DNA of 5,196 bases from QNZT01 sp964651755. Its GTDB lineage: Bacteria > Campylobacterota > Campylobacteria > Campylobacterales > QNZT01. Location of the stretch: assembly GCA_964651755.1 (NCBI GenBank), contig CAZYZD010000113.1, positions 1 to 5,196 of the forward strand, given 5' to 3'. The position numbers and the translations under genes were made by a program. The notes below the pieces were generated by a model. The model did no database searches. It was not told the DNA's origin and saw only the letters and a program-made list of their open reading frames with translations. Shown here piece after piece: positions 1-5,196 of this stretch; positions within the stretch are counted from its first letter, which is position 1, and each line of letters starts with the position of its first letter.

Positions 1-459
1 GTAACTCATCTGACCCCATGGAAGCATATAACCGGAAAAAGCTTCCGCAGAAAAAGTAACAAACAAAAGCATACCGGAAATCCAGATAAGTTCTCGTCCT
101 TTTTTATATGAACCATAGTAGATACCCGTAAACATATGAATATAGATAATCAAAAAGACTACCGATGCAGCAACACCATGAATATGTCTCCATAGCCAGC
201 CATATCCAACTTCACTCATAATTGTATAGTTTACAGAATCAAATGCAAGCTTTACATCCGGCTTATAATACATTAACAGGAAAATACCTGAAATCAAAAG
301 AATTCCAAATGTAGTCGCGAGAATCATACCCATCGCCCACAGGAAGTTAATATTTTTTGGAATCCAGTACTCAGTTGCCAAAACACGTCTTAGTGTATCG
401 ATTGCAAGACGCTGATTCAGCCAGTCATGCAAGTTTTTTGCTTTTTCAAAATGTGCCAT
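1..459 (-). CDS. petB: Cytochrome b subunit of the cytochrome bc1 complex, N-terminal part (cut by window edge)
   Basis: Membrane subunit of the quinol:cytochrome c oxidoreductase, carrying hemes bL and bH and the quinone sites. The 153 codons visible run in frame off the left edge. A soluble N-terminus (about residues 1-38) is followed by a first hydrophobic helix (about 39-65) and a second helix with two histidines, H94 and H108, spaced 14 apart as expected for one ligand to each heme. After H108 come the family signature YYGSYK (114-119) and a third helix ending in the family motif MLPWGQMS (145-152). The quinol-site PEWY motif and the other two heme histidines would lie beyond the edge. 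The start is ATG at 459, preceded by a strong AGGAGG four bases upstream. It follows petA by 10 bp, so the two are surely co-transcribed. A cytochrome c subunit gene (petC) would be expected next, outside the window. The family is certain; only the C-terminal half is unseen. Confidence 0.96.
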   Translation of the reverse strand, partial: MAHFEKAKNLHDWLNQRLAIDTLRRVLATEYWIPKNINFLWAMGMILATTFGILLISGIFLLMYYKPDVKLAFDSVNYTIMSEVGYGWLWRHIHGVAASVVFLIIYIHMFTGIYYGSYKKGRELIWISGMLLFVTFSAEAFSGYMLPWGQMSY

Positions 460-463
460 CACG

Positions 464-469
464 CCTCCT
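464..469 (-). promoter_or_regulatory. Ribosome binding site of petB, abutting the petA stop codon
   Basis: Read on the minus strand, the petA stop TAA (472-470) is followed immediately by AGGAGG (469-464), then four bases and the petB ATG at 459. Ribosomes finishing petA would sit over this site, which favours coupled translation of the Rieske and cytochrome b subunits. Confidence 0.85.
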
Positions 470-979
470 TTATGCAATCAAGTTTTTAGATTTAAGCTCT
501 TTATACTCAGGTCCTTCTTCCCCAAGTACAAGCTTCGTTCCATCCACTTTAAACGGTGGAATTACCAGTGGACTTGGAGGTGGCGCTTTTAAGACCTCTC
601 CACTTGCATCAAACTGACCACCATGACATGCACAAATAAACTTATGCTCATCAGGATAGTAGGCTGGAATACAACCTAGGTGAGTACAAAGACCAATAGA
701 AACATGATATCTGTCCTCACCTACAACCACATCTCTTTCGTTCGGTTTCATATCTTTTGTTTTTTTCAAAATAAAGATAGGCTTACCTCTCCATTTCTCA
801 ACTGTAAGCTGATTTGGTTGCATTTGAGTTAAATCAACTGTTGTAAAACCTGCTGCTTTAACGCTTGGAAGGGGATCCCAAGTCCGTTTTGCAGCACCCA
901 ATGCAGCAATACCGCCAAGGGCAGTAAAGCCACCCAGCGCCATACCAAGAAAGTCTCTTCTTTCTTTTTCGACTGCCAT
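470..979 (-). CDS. petA: Ubiquinol/menaquinol-cytochrome c reductase Rieske iron-sulfur subunit
   Basis: Carries the [2Fe-2S] cluster that takes an electron from quinol at the Qo site of the bc1 complex and passes it to the cytochrome c subunit. It is 169 aa from ATG 979. Residues 1-30 form a Tat-type signal anchor: twin arginine RRDFLG at 7-12, then a glycine/alanine-rich hydrophobic segment. The cluster-binding boxes are CTHLGC (98-103) and CACHGGQFD (116-124); the expected ligands are C98, H100, C116 and H119, with C103-C118 as the stabilising disulfide. A proline-rich loop, APPPSPL (132-138), follows. The reading frame extends two codons further to a GTG at 985, but that GTG lies inside the AAGGAG ribosome site, so ATG 979, five bases after it, is the real start. 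The cluster serine and tyrosine of high-potential Rieske proteins are replaced by G121 and F123. First gene of the pet operon, with petB 10 bp downstream. Confidence 0.97.
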   Translation of the reverse strand: MAVEKERRDFLGMALGGFTALGGIAALGAAKRTWDPLPSVKAAGFTTVDLTQMQPNQLTVEKWRGKPIFILKKTKDMKPNERDVVVGEDRYHVSIGLCTHLGCIPAYYPDEHKFICACHGGQFDASGEVLKAPPPSPLVIPPFKVDGTKLVLGEEGPEYKELKSKNLIA

Positions 980-984
980 GCGCA

Positions 985-990
985 CTCCTT
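985..990 (-). promoter_or_regulatory. Ribosome binding site that sets the petA start
   Basis: On the minus strand AAGGAG occupies 990-985, five bases before ATG at 979. An upstream in-frame GTG (985-983) overlaps the last base of this site and so cannot be the start served by it. Confidence 0.8.
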
Positions 991-1009
991 TTTTAAAATT
1001 TAACCACCT

Positions 1010-1015
1010 ATTATA
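1010..1015 (-). promoter_or_regulatory. Probable -10 box of the petA-petB operon
   Basis: A perfect TATAAT reads on the minus strand at 1015-1010. It places the transcript start near 1003 and gives a leader of about 24 bases containing the AAGGAG site. No good -35 hexamer is seen at 17-bp spacing; the upstream DNA is simply AT-rich, which is usual for sigma-70 promoters in Campylobacterota. A 10-bp palindrome, TCTATATAGA (1016-1025), touches the upstream side of the -10 box; it may be chance in such AT-rich DNA. Confidence 0.6.
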
Positions 1016-1052
1016 TCTATATAGACGTTAAATTTTATTGATTTTGCGCAAG

Positions 1053-1100
1053 AAAAAAACCCAATTCTTAAGAAAATATTTTAAATATAATACCAATTAG
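1053..1100 (-). terminator. Weak candidate terminator after mnmG
   Basis: Just after the mnmG stop, CTAATT (1100-1095) can pair with AATTGG (1066-1061) using one G-U pair, followed by one G and a run of seven T (1059-1053) on the minus strand. The loop is long (28 bases) but holds a further AT-only self-complementary stretch. The stem is short and AT-rich, so real termination strength is doubtful and some mnmG transcription could read into petA. Confidence 0.25.
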
Positions 1101-2972
1101 CTATTTTTTCTTCTGGTCAATCCGAATGTAAATATGTAAAATATCAATTGCAGCCGGCGTAATACCGCTAATCTCACTAGCTGCGAAAAGAGTTGGAGGA
1201 TTGAAAGTTTGAAGTTTTTCAATAATCTCATTACTCAACCCCGCTACTTTTGTAAAATCAAAATTTTGAGGAATTTTAATATTGATCATATTTTTCATCC
1301 GGTCAATCTGCACCTGCTGCTTCTGAATATAAGAAGCATATTTGGATTCGATCATGATCTGTTCTTTAGTATCTGCAGGAAGATGCTGATATTGAGGCAA
1401 TAATTTGTCAAATTTGTCAATAGTAAAGGTTGTACGCCCTATTACTCTTTTTAATTCTACTTTATCTGTAACAGGAGGTTCATCTATCTCAGCAAGGATT
1501 TTTGTATTTTCTTTCGACGGGGTAATATAATGTGTCTCTAAATATGTAAGAACTTCTTTAATATCTCTCTCTTTTTGAGCTACCCTTGCATAAAAGTCTT
1601 CCGGAATCAAACCTAGTTCATATCCATATCCGGACAGGCGTAAGTCTGCATTATCTTCACGTAAAAGCAAACGATATTCCGCACGGCTGGTAAACATTCT
1701 ATAAGGCTCTTTCGTACCTTTTGTCACAAGATCATCGATCAATACACCAATATACGCTTCATCTCTTCGAAGCACCAACGGCTCTTTACCCTCCAGTGAA
1801 AGGGAAGCATTGATACCTGCCATCAACCCTTGTGCTGCTGCTTCTTCATATCCGGTAGTACCATTTACCTGTCCGGCACAGTAAAGACCTTCTACTTTTT
1901 TGGTTTCAAGTGAGTGTCGAAGCTCGGTAGGATTGACATAATCATATTCGATTGCATATCCAAAACGTACAATTTTTGCATTCTCTAAACCTTTGATAGA
2001 GTGCACCATCTCCAGTTGAATATCCGGCGGTAAAGATGTGGATAAACCGTTAATATAATACTCCGTTGCCTCTTTAGTCTGTGGTTCTACAAAAAGATGG
2101 TGTCGTTCTTTGTCGGCAAAACGATTTACTTTATCCTCGATACTAGGACAATACCTTGGTCCCACTCCTTCAATCTGACCGGTAAAAAGCGGAGCACGGT
2201 AAAAGTTATCTGCAATAATAGAATGTGTAGCAATATTTGTATAGGTAATAAAGCAAGGTAATTGATCTTTTCCAAAATCCTCTGTTTTTGGAGTCTGGAA
2301 GCTAAAAGGTACAGGATTATCATCTCCCGGCTGCGGTTCCATTACCGAAAAATCGATACTGCTTGCATCAATTCTTGGACAGGTACCTGTTTTGAGTCTG
2401 CCGACATCCAGACCAAAAGACTTCAGACAATCACTCAGTTTATTAGAAGGAAACTCCCCTACCCTGCCCGCTTCTTTCTGATATTCACCAATATGAATCA
2501 ATCCACGTAAAAATGTTCCGGCAGTCACAATCACTTTTTTTGTTTCATATGTTAATCCAAGATCGGTTTTGACACCTGTAACTTTTCCATCTTCAGTCAA
2601 AATCTCTTCTGCAATCTCCTGCTTGACTGTCAGGTTTTCCGTATTGAGACAAACATCTCTCATATAGACAGGATAACGATCCATATCGATCTGTGCACGG
2701 CTTCCGCGAACTGCTGGTCCTTTGGAAGCATTGAGTATACGAAACTGAAGCCCGACAGCATCTGTACATTTTGCCATCTCACCACCAAGAGCATCAATCT
2801 CCTTGACCAGATGTCCTTTCGCCAGCCCACCGATAGCAGGATTACAACTCGTCGCACCTATACGCTCTGCCAGTATCGTAATCAAAAGTGTCTTTTTTCC
2901 CATCCTCGCAGCTGCCAACGAAGCTTCAATCCCCGCATGACCGCCACCAATAACAATTACATCATATTGCAT
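1101..2972 (-). CDS. mnmG: tRNA uridine-5-carboxymethylaminomethyl(34) synthesis enzyme MnmG (GidA)
   Basis: FAD-dependent cytosolic enzyme that, with the GTPase MnmE, adds the (carboxymethyl)aminomethyl group to C5 of U34 in tRNAs reading two-codon boxes; the family uses methylene-tetrahydrofolate, NADH and GTP. The 623 aa length is normal. Visible motifs in order: the FAD-binding loop GGGHAGIEA (9-17); CNPAIGGLAKG (43-53); GPAVRGSRAQID (85-96); RLKTGTCPR (192-200); GVGPRYCPSIEDK (269-281); then the family blocks YINGLSTSLPPDIQ, GYEEAAAQGLMAGINA and EAYIGVLIDDLVTKG, and the C-terminal helical domain that contacts MnmE. The two cysteines that match the functionally important pair in E. coli (C47, C277) are present as C43 and C275. 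The start at ATG 2972 is preceded by a modest CAGGT at 2985-2981 and fits the family N-terminus. It is divergent from ribE across 64 bp, and petA follows 121 bp downstream on the same strand with its own promoter. Confidence 0.98.
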   Translation of the reverse strand: MQYDVIVIGGGHAGIEASLAAARMGKKTLLITILAERIGATSCNPAIGGLAKGHLVKEIDALGGEMAKCTDAVGLQFRILNASKGPAVRGSRAQIDMDRYPVYMRDVCLNTENLTVKQEIAEEILTEDGKVTGVKTDLGLTYETKKVIVTAGTFLRGLIHIGEYQKEAGRVGEFPSNKLSDCLKSFGLDVGRLKTGTCPRIDASSIDFSVMEPQPGDDNPVPFSFQTPKTEDFGKDQLPCFITYTNIATHSIIADNFYRAPLFTGQIEGVGPRYCPSIEDKVNRFADKERHHLFVEPQTKEATEYYINGLSTSLPPDIQLEMVHSIKGLENAKIVRFGYAIEYDYVNPTELRHSLETKKVEGLYCAGQVNGTTGYEEAAAQGLMAGINASLSLEGKEPLVLRRDEAYIGVLIDDLVTKGTKEPYRMFTSRAEYRLLLREDNADLRLSGYGYELGLIPEDFYARVAQKERDIKEVLTYLETHYITPSKENTKILAEIDEPPVTDKVELKRVIGRTTFTIDKFDKLLPQYQHLPADTKEQIMIESKYASYIQKQQVQIDRMKNMINIKIPQNFDFTKVAGLSNEIIEKLQTFNPPTLFAASEISGITPAAIDILHIYIRIDQKKK

Positions 2973-3007
2973 TTTATTTTACCTGTTTATCTCTCTATTT
3001 TTCCGCG

Positions 3008-3016
3008 ATTATAGCA
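3008..3016 (-). promoter_or_regulatory. Extended -10 promoter of mnmG
   Basis: On the minus strand the sequence TGCTATAAT (3016-3008) is a perfect TGn-extended -10 box. The expected start of transcription is near 3001, giving a leader of about 29 bases to ATG 2972 that includes the CAGGT ribosome site. The -35 region of this promoter would lie over the first bases of ribE. Confidence 0.65.
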
Positions 3017-3021
3017 AAGTT

Positions 3022-3030
3022 TGGTATAAT
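3022..3030 (+). promoter_or_regulatory. Extended -10 promoter of the ribE-pgeF-flhX unit
   Basis: TGGTATAAT (3022-3030) is a perfect TGn-extended -10 box. With the usual six-base gap, transcription would begin at or within a base or two of A3037, the first base of the ribE ATG. No recognisable -35 is seen. Confidence 0.65.
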
Positions 3031-3036
3031 CATTTC

Positions 3037-3645
3037 ATGTTTACAGGATTAATCAGAGAAATGGCAACTGTTACAGATTTGCGTAACAACTTTTTAACAC
3101 TCAAAAGTAGCTACAAACCCAATATCGGCGACTCCATCGCTATTAACGGGGCATGCCTGACAGTTGTCAAAAAATCAGACACAACGTTTACCGTAGAACT
3201 TTCACCAGAAACACAAAGCCTCATCGCTATTGAAAATTTAAAAGGCAAAGTTCATATGGAACCTGCCATGCAGCTGAGTGATCGGCTTGAAGGGCACATC
3301 GTACAGGGGCACATCGATACAGTCGGAGAAATCACAAAGATCCATCAGCTTTCCAACGCCACGGATTTTTATATCAAACTTCCAGCCAAATATATCAAGT
3401 ACATTATCCCTAAAGGCAGTATTGCCATAGATGGTATCAGTTTAACGGTTAATGAAGTTTTTACAGACTCTTTCCGTCTGACAATCATCCCCCACACACT
3501 GCAAAACACTCTTTTTAAATCCTATAAAAAAGGTACAAAAGTCAATATCGAAACCGATATGTTTGCACGTTACCTCTACCATATGTTTTCCGGGAAAAAA
3601 GAGATCACCTGGGATACCATCGACGGGATTCTGGCAAGTTACTGA
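3037..3645 (+). CDS. ribE: Riboflavin synthase, alpha chain
   Basis: Catalyses the dismutation of two 6,7-dimethyl-8-ribityllumazine molecules to riboflavin and 5-amino-6-ribitylaminouracil, the last step of riboflavin synthesis, in the cytosol as a trimer. The 202 aa consist of two lumazine-binding barrels. The first (about 1-95) starts with the family hallmark MFTGLI and holds GDSIAINGACLTV (31-43) and SPETQ (56-60). The second (about 96-185) repeats the pattern with GSIAIDGISLTVNEV (127-141) and IIPHTL (150-155), ending in the trimer-forming helix around ARYLYHM (177-183). The EGHIVQGHID segment (85-94) joins them. MFTGLI fixes the start at 3037 although no Shine-Dalgarno sequence precedes it. 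First gene of a tightly packed unit: its TGA overlaps the next ATG by one base. It is transcribed away from mnmG, whose product needs FAD made from riboflavin. Confidence 0.97.
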   Translation: MFTGLIREMATVTDLRNNFLTLKSSYKPNIGDSIAINGACLTVVKKSDTTFTVELSPETQSLIAIENLKGKVHMEPAMQLSDRLEGHIVQGHIDTVGEITKIHQLSNATDFYIKLPAKYIKYIIPKGSIAIDGISLTVNEVFTDSFRLTIIPHTLQNTLFKSYKKGTKVNIETDMFARYLYHMFSGKKEITWDTIDGILASY

Positions 3646-4385
3646 TGCAGTTTCAACTTTTTGAGCCTTACAGACATAAGCTGTTTTGTGAAATCAGCAA
3701 TCGTCACGGAGGTGTAAGCCCCAAACCTTATGATACCCTCAATGTAGCACTTCATGTAGGTGACAATCCTATCAACGTGCTTAAAAACAGAACTATTCTC
3801 GCAGATGAATATGACTTTCTCATTGAAAATCTCATATATATGGATCAAACCCACTCCGATAATATACAAATCATCGAACATACAGGATTTAATAAAATAG
3901 AAAACTGTGATGCCATCATCACCAATCAGTCAAATATACCTCTCATGGTCATGGTTGCGGACTGTATTCCTGTCATGCTGTATGATCCCCAAAAGAGTGT
4001 CATCGCAGCCGTACATGCGGGAAGAAACGGTACTTTTAAATCTATCGTAACCAAAACCATTCAAAAGATGAAAGAAAATTTCGGTACTCAGAAAGAAACA
4101 ATAAAAGTGGCAATGGGTCCGGGCATACACTCCTGCTGCTATGAAGTTTCAGATGATTTAGCCGATATCACACAAAAGAGTTTTGGTGAAAAATATATTC
4201 AAAAACGTGAAGGAAAAAATTACTTGGATCTACAAGCTTTAAATCTCGACCAGTTGCTACAATATGGTATACCAGAAAAAAATATCGAAATCTCTCCGGT
4301 ATGTACCTGTTGTGATGAAAACTACTTCTCATACAGAAGAGAGGGTGTTACCGGTCGTTTTTGCGGAATTATAAAGTTAAAATAA
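3645..4385 (+). CDS. pgeF: Peptidoglycan editing factor PgeF / YfiH-family multicopper-oxidase-like (laccase-domain) protein
   Basis: Member of the DUF152/YfiH/LACC1 family. In E. coli PgeF removes wrongly inserted L-serine from peptidoglycan precursors; other members act as purine nucleoside phosphorylases or adenosine deaminases, so the exact substrate here is open. The 246 aa cover the whole domain. The three zinc/catalytic-site residues are visible as H70 (QTHSDN), C107 (ADCIPVML) and H124 (VHAGRNGT). Further family marks are SNRHGGVS (18-25), LNVALHVGD (32-40), MGPGIHSCCYEV, and the C-terminal CTCCDENYFSYRREGVTGRF. Position 127 is Arg where most members have HAGW. The start ATG 3645 overlaps the ribE stop as TGATG and has no strong ribosome site of its own, so translation is probably coupled to ribE. 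Its stop overlaps the next start as TAATG. Older database names such as polyphenol oxidase or laccase are probably misleading. Confidence 0.93.
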   Translation: MQFQLFEPYRHKLFCEISNRHGGVSPKPYDTLNVALHVGDNPINVLKNRTILADEYDFLIENLIYMDQTHSDNIQIIEHTGFNKIENCDAIITNQSNIPLMVMVADCIPVMLYDPQKSVIAAVHAGRNGTFKSIVTKTIQKMKENFGTQKETIKVAMGPGIHSCCYEVSDDLADITQKSFGEKYIQKREGKNYLDLQALNLDQLLQYGIPEKNIEISPVCTCCDENYFSYRREGVTGRFCGIIKLK

Positions 4386-4651
4386 TGGATAAAAAAGCAG
4401 TAGCACTCAAATATGACCAGGATGGAGCATCAGCACCAAAAGTCATTGCAAAAGGCAAAGGTACGATTGCAGAAAAGATTTTGGAAAAAGCAAATGAATT
4501 TGAAGTACCTGTCTTTCAAAACAAAGCACTGGCAGAAAGCCTGCTCTCACTTGATGTCAACGAACAGATACCACCCAATCTCTACAAAGCTGTTGCCGAA
4601 GTTTTTGTCTGGCTTATGAAGAGTGAGCAAAAAGCACAAATCAGTAAATAA
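4385..4651 (+). CDS. flhX: Free-standing FlhB C-terminal-domain protein (FlhX / FlhB2, EscU/YscU/HrcU family)
   Basis: Small (88 aa) homologue of the cytoplasmic C-terminal domain of FlhB, the substrate-specificity switch of the flagellar type III export gate. Matches run the whole length: AVALKYD (5-11), APKVIAKGKGTIAEKI, a VPVFQNKALAESLL segment, and IPPNLYKAVAEVFVWL near the end. The transmembrane half of FlhB and the NPTH autocleavage motif are absent; M1 aligns with the proline that follows the cleavage site. In Helicobacter pylori a comparable protein (HP1575, FlhX) was reported able to substitute for the FlhB cytoplasmic piece; such a role here is inference. The frame also opens upstream at TTG 4361 inside pgeF, but ATG 4385 is preferred because it forms a TAATG overlap with the pgeF stop and gives the family N-terminus without extra residues. 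Last gene of the ribE unit. Confidence 0.9.
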   Translation: MDKKAVALKYDQDGASAPKVIAKGKGTIAEKILEKANEFEVPVFQNKALAESLLSLDVNEQIPPNLYKAVAEVFVWLMKSEQKAQISK

Positions 4652-4666
4652 AACTATTTTTTAGTT
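4652..4666 (-). terminator. Weak hairpin between the convergent genes
   Basis: AACTA (4652-4656) and TAGTT (4662-4666) form a 5-bp stem around five T. On the minus strand it is followed by TTTATTTACT, a U-rich tail that could end the EAL-gene transcript; on the plus strand the tail is poor. The stem is short and AT-rich, so this is a tentative call. Confidence 0.3.
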
Positions 4667-5196
4667 GTTACCTGTTTTAACAAAACAGGATCTGCCCTAT
4701 CAATAAAATACCCCTGTGCATAATCAATACCCATACTTTTCACTTTATCAAAAATCACCTGGGAAGAGACAAACTCCGCCACGGTTTTCATATTTAACTC
4801 TTTTGCCATTGAAATAATTGTGCGTGTCATGATTTCACTATCTTTATTGCGTGTAATATCTTTGATTAATGAACCATCAATCTTAATATAGTCCGCATCA
4901 AGGGAAAGAAGTTGCCCGAAATTGGAAAAACCACTTCCAAAATCATCAATTGCAATTTGACATCCGTAACTTTTCACTTTCTTAATGAAATTTTTCACTT
5001 TAATTTCATTGGTAATCGATTCACTTTCAACAATCTCAAATGTTATATAGTTACCAAATTTGTGCCTTTTAAGACTACGAAGTATAAATTGAGAAACTCT
5101 TGGTTCAAGTATATCTTCGAGACCTATATTAATCGTAATCGGATACTGTACTTTTTCAAGCTGTTCAAAACACTTTTTAATCATCATTCTGGAAAG
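4654..5196 (-). CDS. EAL-domain protein, C-terminal part (putative cyclic-di-GMP phosphodiesterase; cut by window edge)
   Basis: The frame is open to the right edge, so 180 residues of a larger protein are visible (numbered here from the edge). They cover most of an EAL domain but not the EAL motif itself, which would lie upstream of the edge. Visible active-site positions are N23 (NIG), E54 (FEIVES), D84-D85 (DDFGSGFSN), K105 (YIKID), E141 (AEFVSS) and Q161 (QGYF). The second glutamate of the usual AEGVE motif is Ser144 here. Sensor or GGDEF domains probably precede the EAL domain, but none can be seen. ATG codons at 5187 and 5184 are internal, within the domain, and are not starts. The gene converges on the flhX-like gene with two bases between stop codons. 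If active, it would lower c-di-GMP, which commonly favours motility over attachment. Confidence 0.9.
   Translation of the reverse strand, partial: LSRMMIKKCFEQLEKVQYPITINIGLEDILEPRVSQFILRSLKRHKFGNYITFEIVESESITNEIKVKNFIKKVKSYGCQIAIDDFGSGFSNFGQLLSLDADYIKIDGSLIKDITRNKDSEIMTRTIISMAKELNMKTVAEFVSSQVIFDKVKSMGIDYAQGYFIDRADPVLLKQVTTKK
4671..4689. repeat. Perfect 8-bp inverted repeat in the 3' end of the EAL gene
   Basis: CCTGTTTT (4671-4678), a 3-base spacer and AAAACAGG (4682-4689) form a perfect hairpin about 20 bases past the stop of the flhX-like gene and inside the last codons of the EAL gene. It lacks a U-tract directly after it on either strand, so it is not a standard intrinsic terminator. 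It might protect the 3' end of the plus-strand transcript or stall polymerase. Confidence 0.6.

Larger units (their letters stand above)
3008..3030. repeat. 23-bp near-perfect palindrome formed by two divergent -10 boxes
   Basis: Arms ATTATAgCAAA (3008-3018) and TTTGgTATAAT (3020-3030) around central G3019 match in 10 of 11 pairs; the only failure is G3014 against G3024. The outer six bases of each arm are the -10 boxes of mnmG and ribE. The inner CAAA/TTTG halves are not explained by promoter consensus, so this could also be a dimeric regulator's operator; that is inference. Confidence 0.7.

Noticed and set aside
357..617. Open frame on the plus strand across the petA-petB junction
   Set aside because: It lies antisense to two well-supported respiratory genes, resembles no family and has no ribosome site; it is a shadow of their codon use.
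1065..1074. Perfect 10-bp palindrome TTCTTAAGAA between mnmG and petA, with TTGCGCAA at 1044-1051
   Set aside because: Both are short palindromes in very AT-rich DNA and match no regulator site I can name. The first has no loop, so it cannot be the terminator stem by itself.
3639..3881. Minus-strand open frame under the start of pgeF
   Set aside because: pgeF is strongly supported by family motifs in the same bases; the antisense frame has no recognisable domain.
4361..4384. TTG at 4361 as the start of the FlhB-like gene
   Set aside because: It would add eight residues encoded inside pgeF, has no ribosome site, and the ATG at 4385 gives the stop/start overlap and the expected N-terminus.
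4413..4619. Second frame inside the FlhB-like gene
   Set aside because: Lysine/glutamine-rich frame-shifted translation of a confident domain, with no family resemblance.
5182..5187. ATG codons at 5187 and 5184 as the start of a short EAL protein
   Set aside because: The frame continues to the window edge and the EAL fold needs residues upstream, so these are internal methionines of a truncated view.

Overview
This window looks like chromosomal core DNA from a Campylobacterota (epsilonproteobacterial) organism, plausibly a Sulfurimonas/Sulfurovum-like free-living member; genus and species cannot be fixed from the sequence alone. The reasons are the AT-rich composition, TATAAT-type -10 boxes without clear -35 boxes, a Rieske protein with a CTHLGC...CACHGGQF cluster signature directly upstream of a cytochrome b gene (petA-petB order), and a short free-standing FlhB C-terminal-domain protein of the kind known from Helicobacter. 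No mobile elements, CRISPR arrays, tRNAs or rRNAs were found.

Layout. Positions 1-979 (minus strand) hold the start of a cytochrome bc1 operon: petA (Rieske iron-sulfur protein, Tat signal) followed after 10 bp by petB (cytochrome b), which is cut by the left edge. The 121 bp between petA and mnmG carry a likely petA -10 box and at best a weak terminator for mnmG. Positions 1101-2972 (minus) are mnmG, the FAD enzyme of tRNA wobble-uridine modification. A 64-bp divergent intergenic region (2973-3036) holds two back-to-back extended -10 promoters that form the arms of a 23-bp near-perfect palindrome. Rightward from it runs a tight three-gene plus-strand unit, ribE (riboflavin synthase), pgeF (YfiH/laccase-domain protein) and an flhX-like gene (FlhB C-terminal domain only), with each stop overlapping the next start by one base. 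The right end (4654-5196, minus) is the C-terminal part of an EAL-domain (cyclic-di-GMP phosphodiesterase-type) protein that converges on the flhX-like gene with a 2-bp gap.

Functionally, petAB serves membrane electron transport from the quinol pool to cytochrome c. mnmG uses FAD, whose precursor riboflavin is made by the divergently transcribed ribE. The FlhB-like and EAL proteins both point to motility and its signalling. Every gene belongs to a known family, and I see no clearly novel multi-gene system. The most interesting details are the symmetrical divergent promoter, the likely leaderless ribE mRNA, and an FlhB-like protein whose first residue aligns with the residue that follows the autocleavage site of full-length FlhB. 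Two start codons were moved from the longest possible reading frame (petA to 979, flhX-like to 4385).
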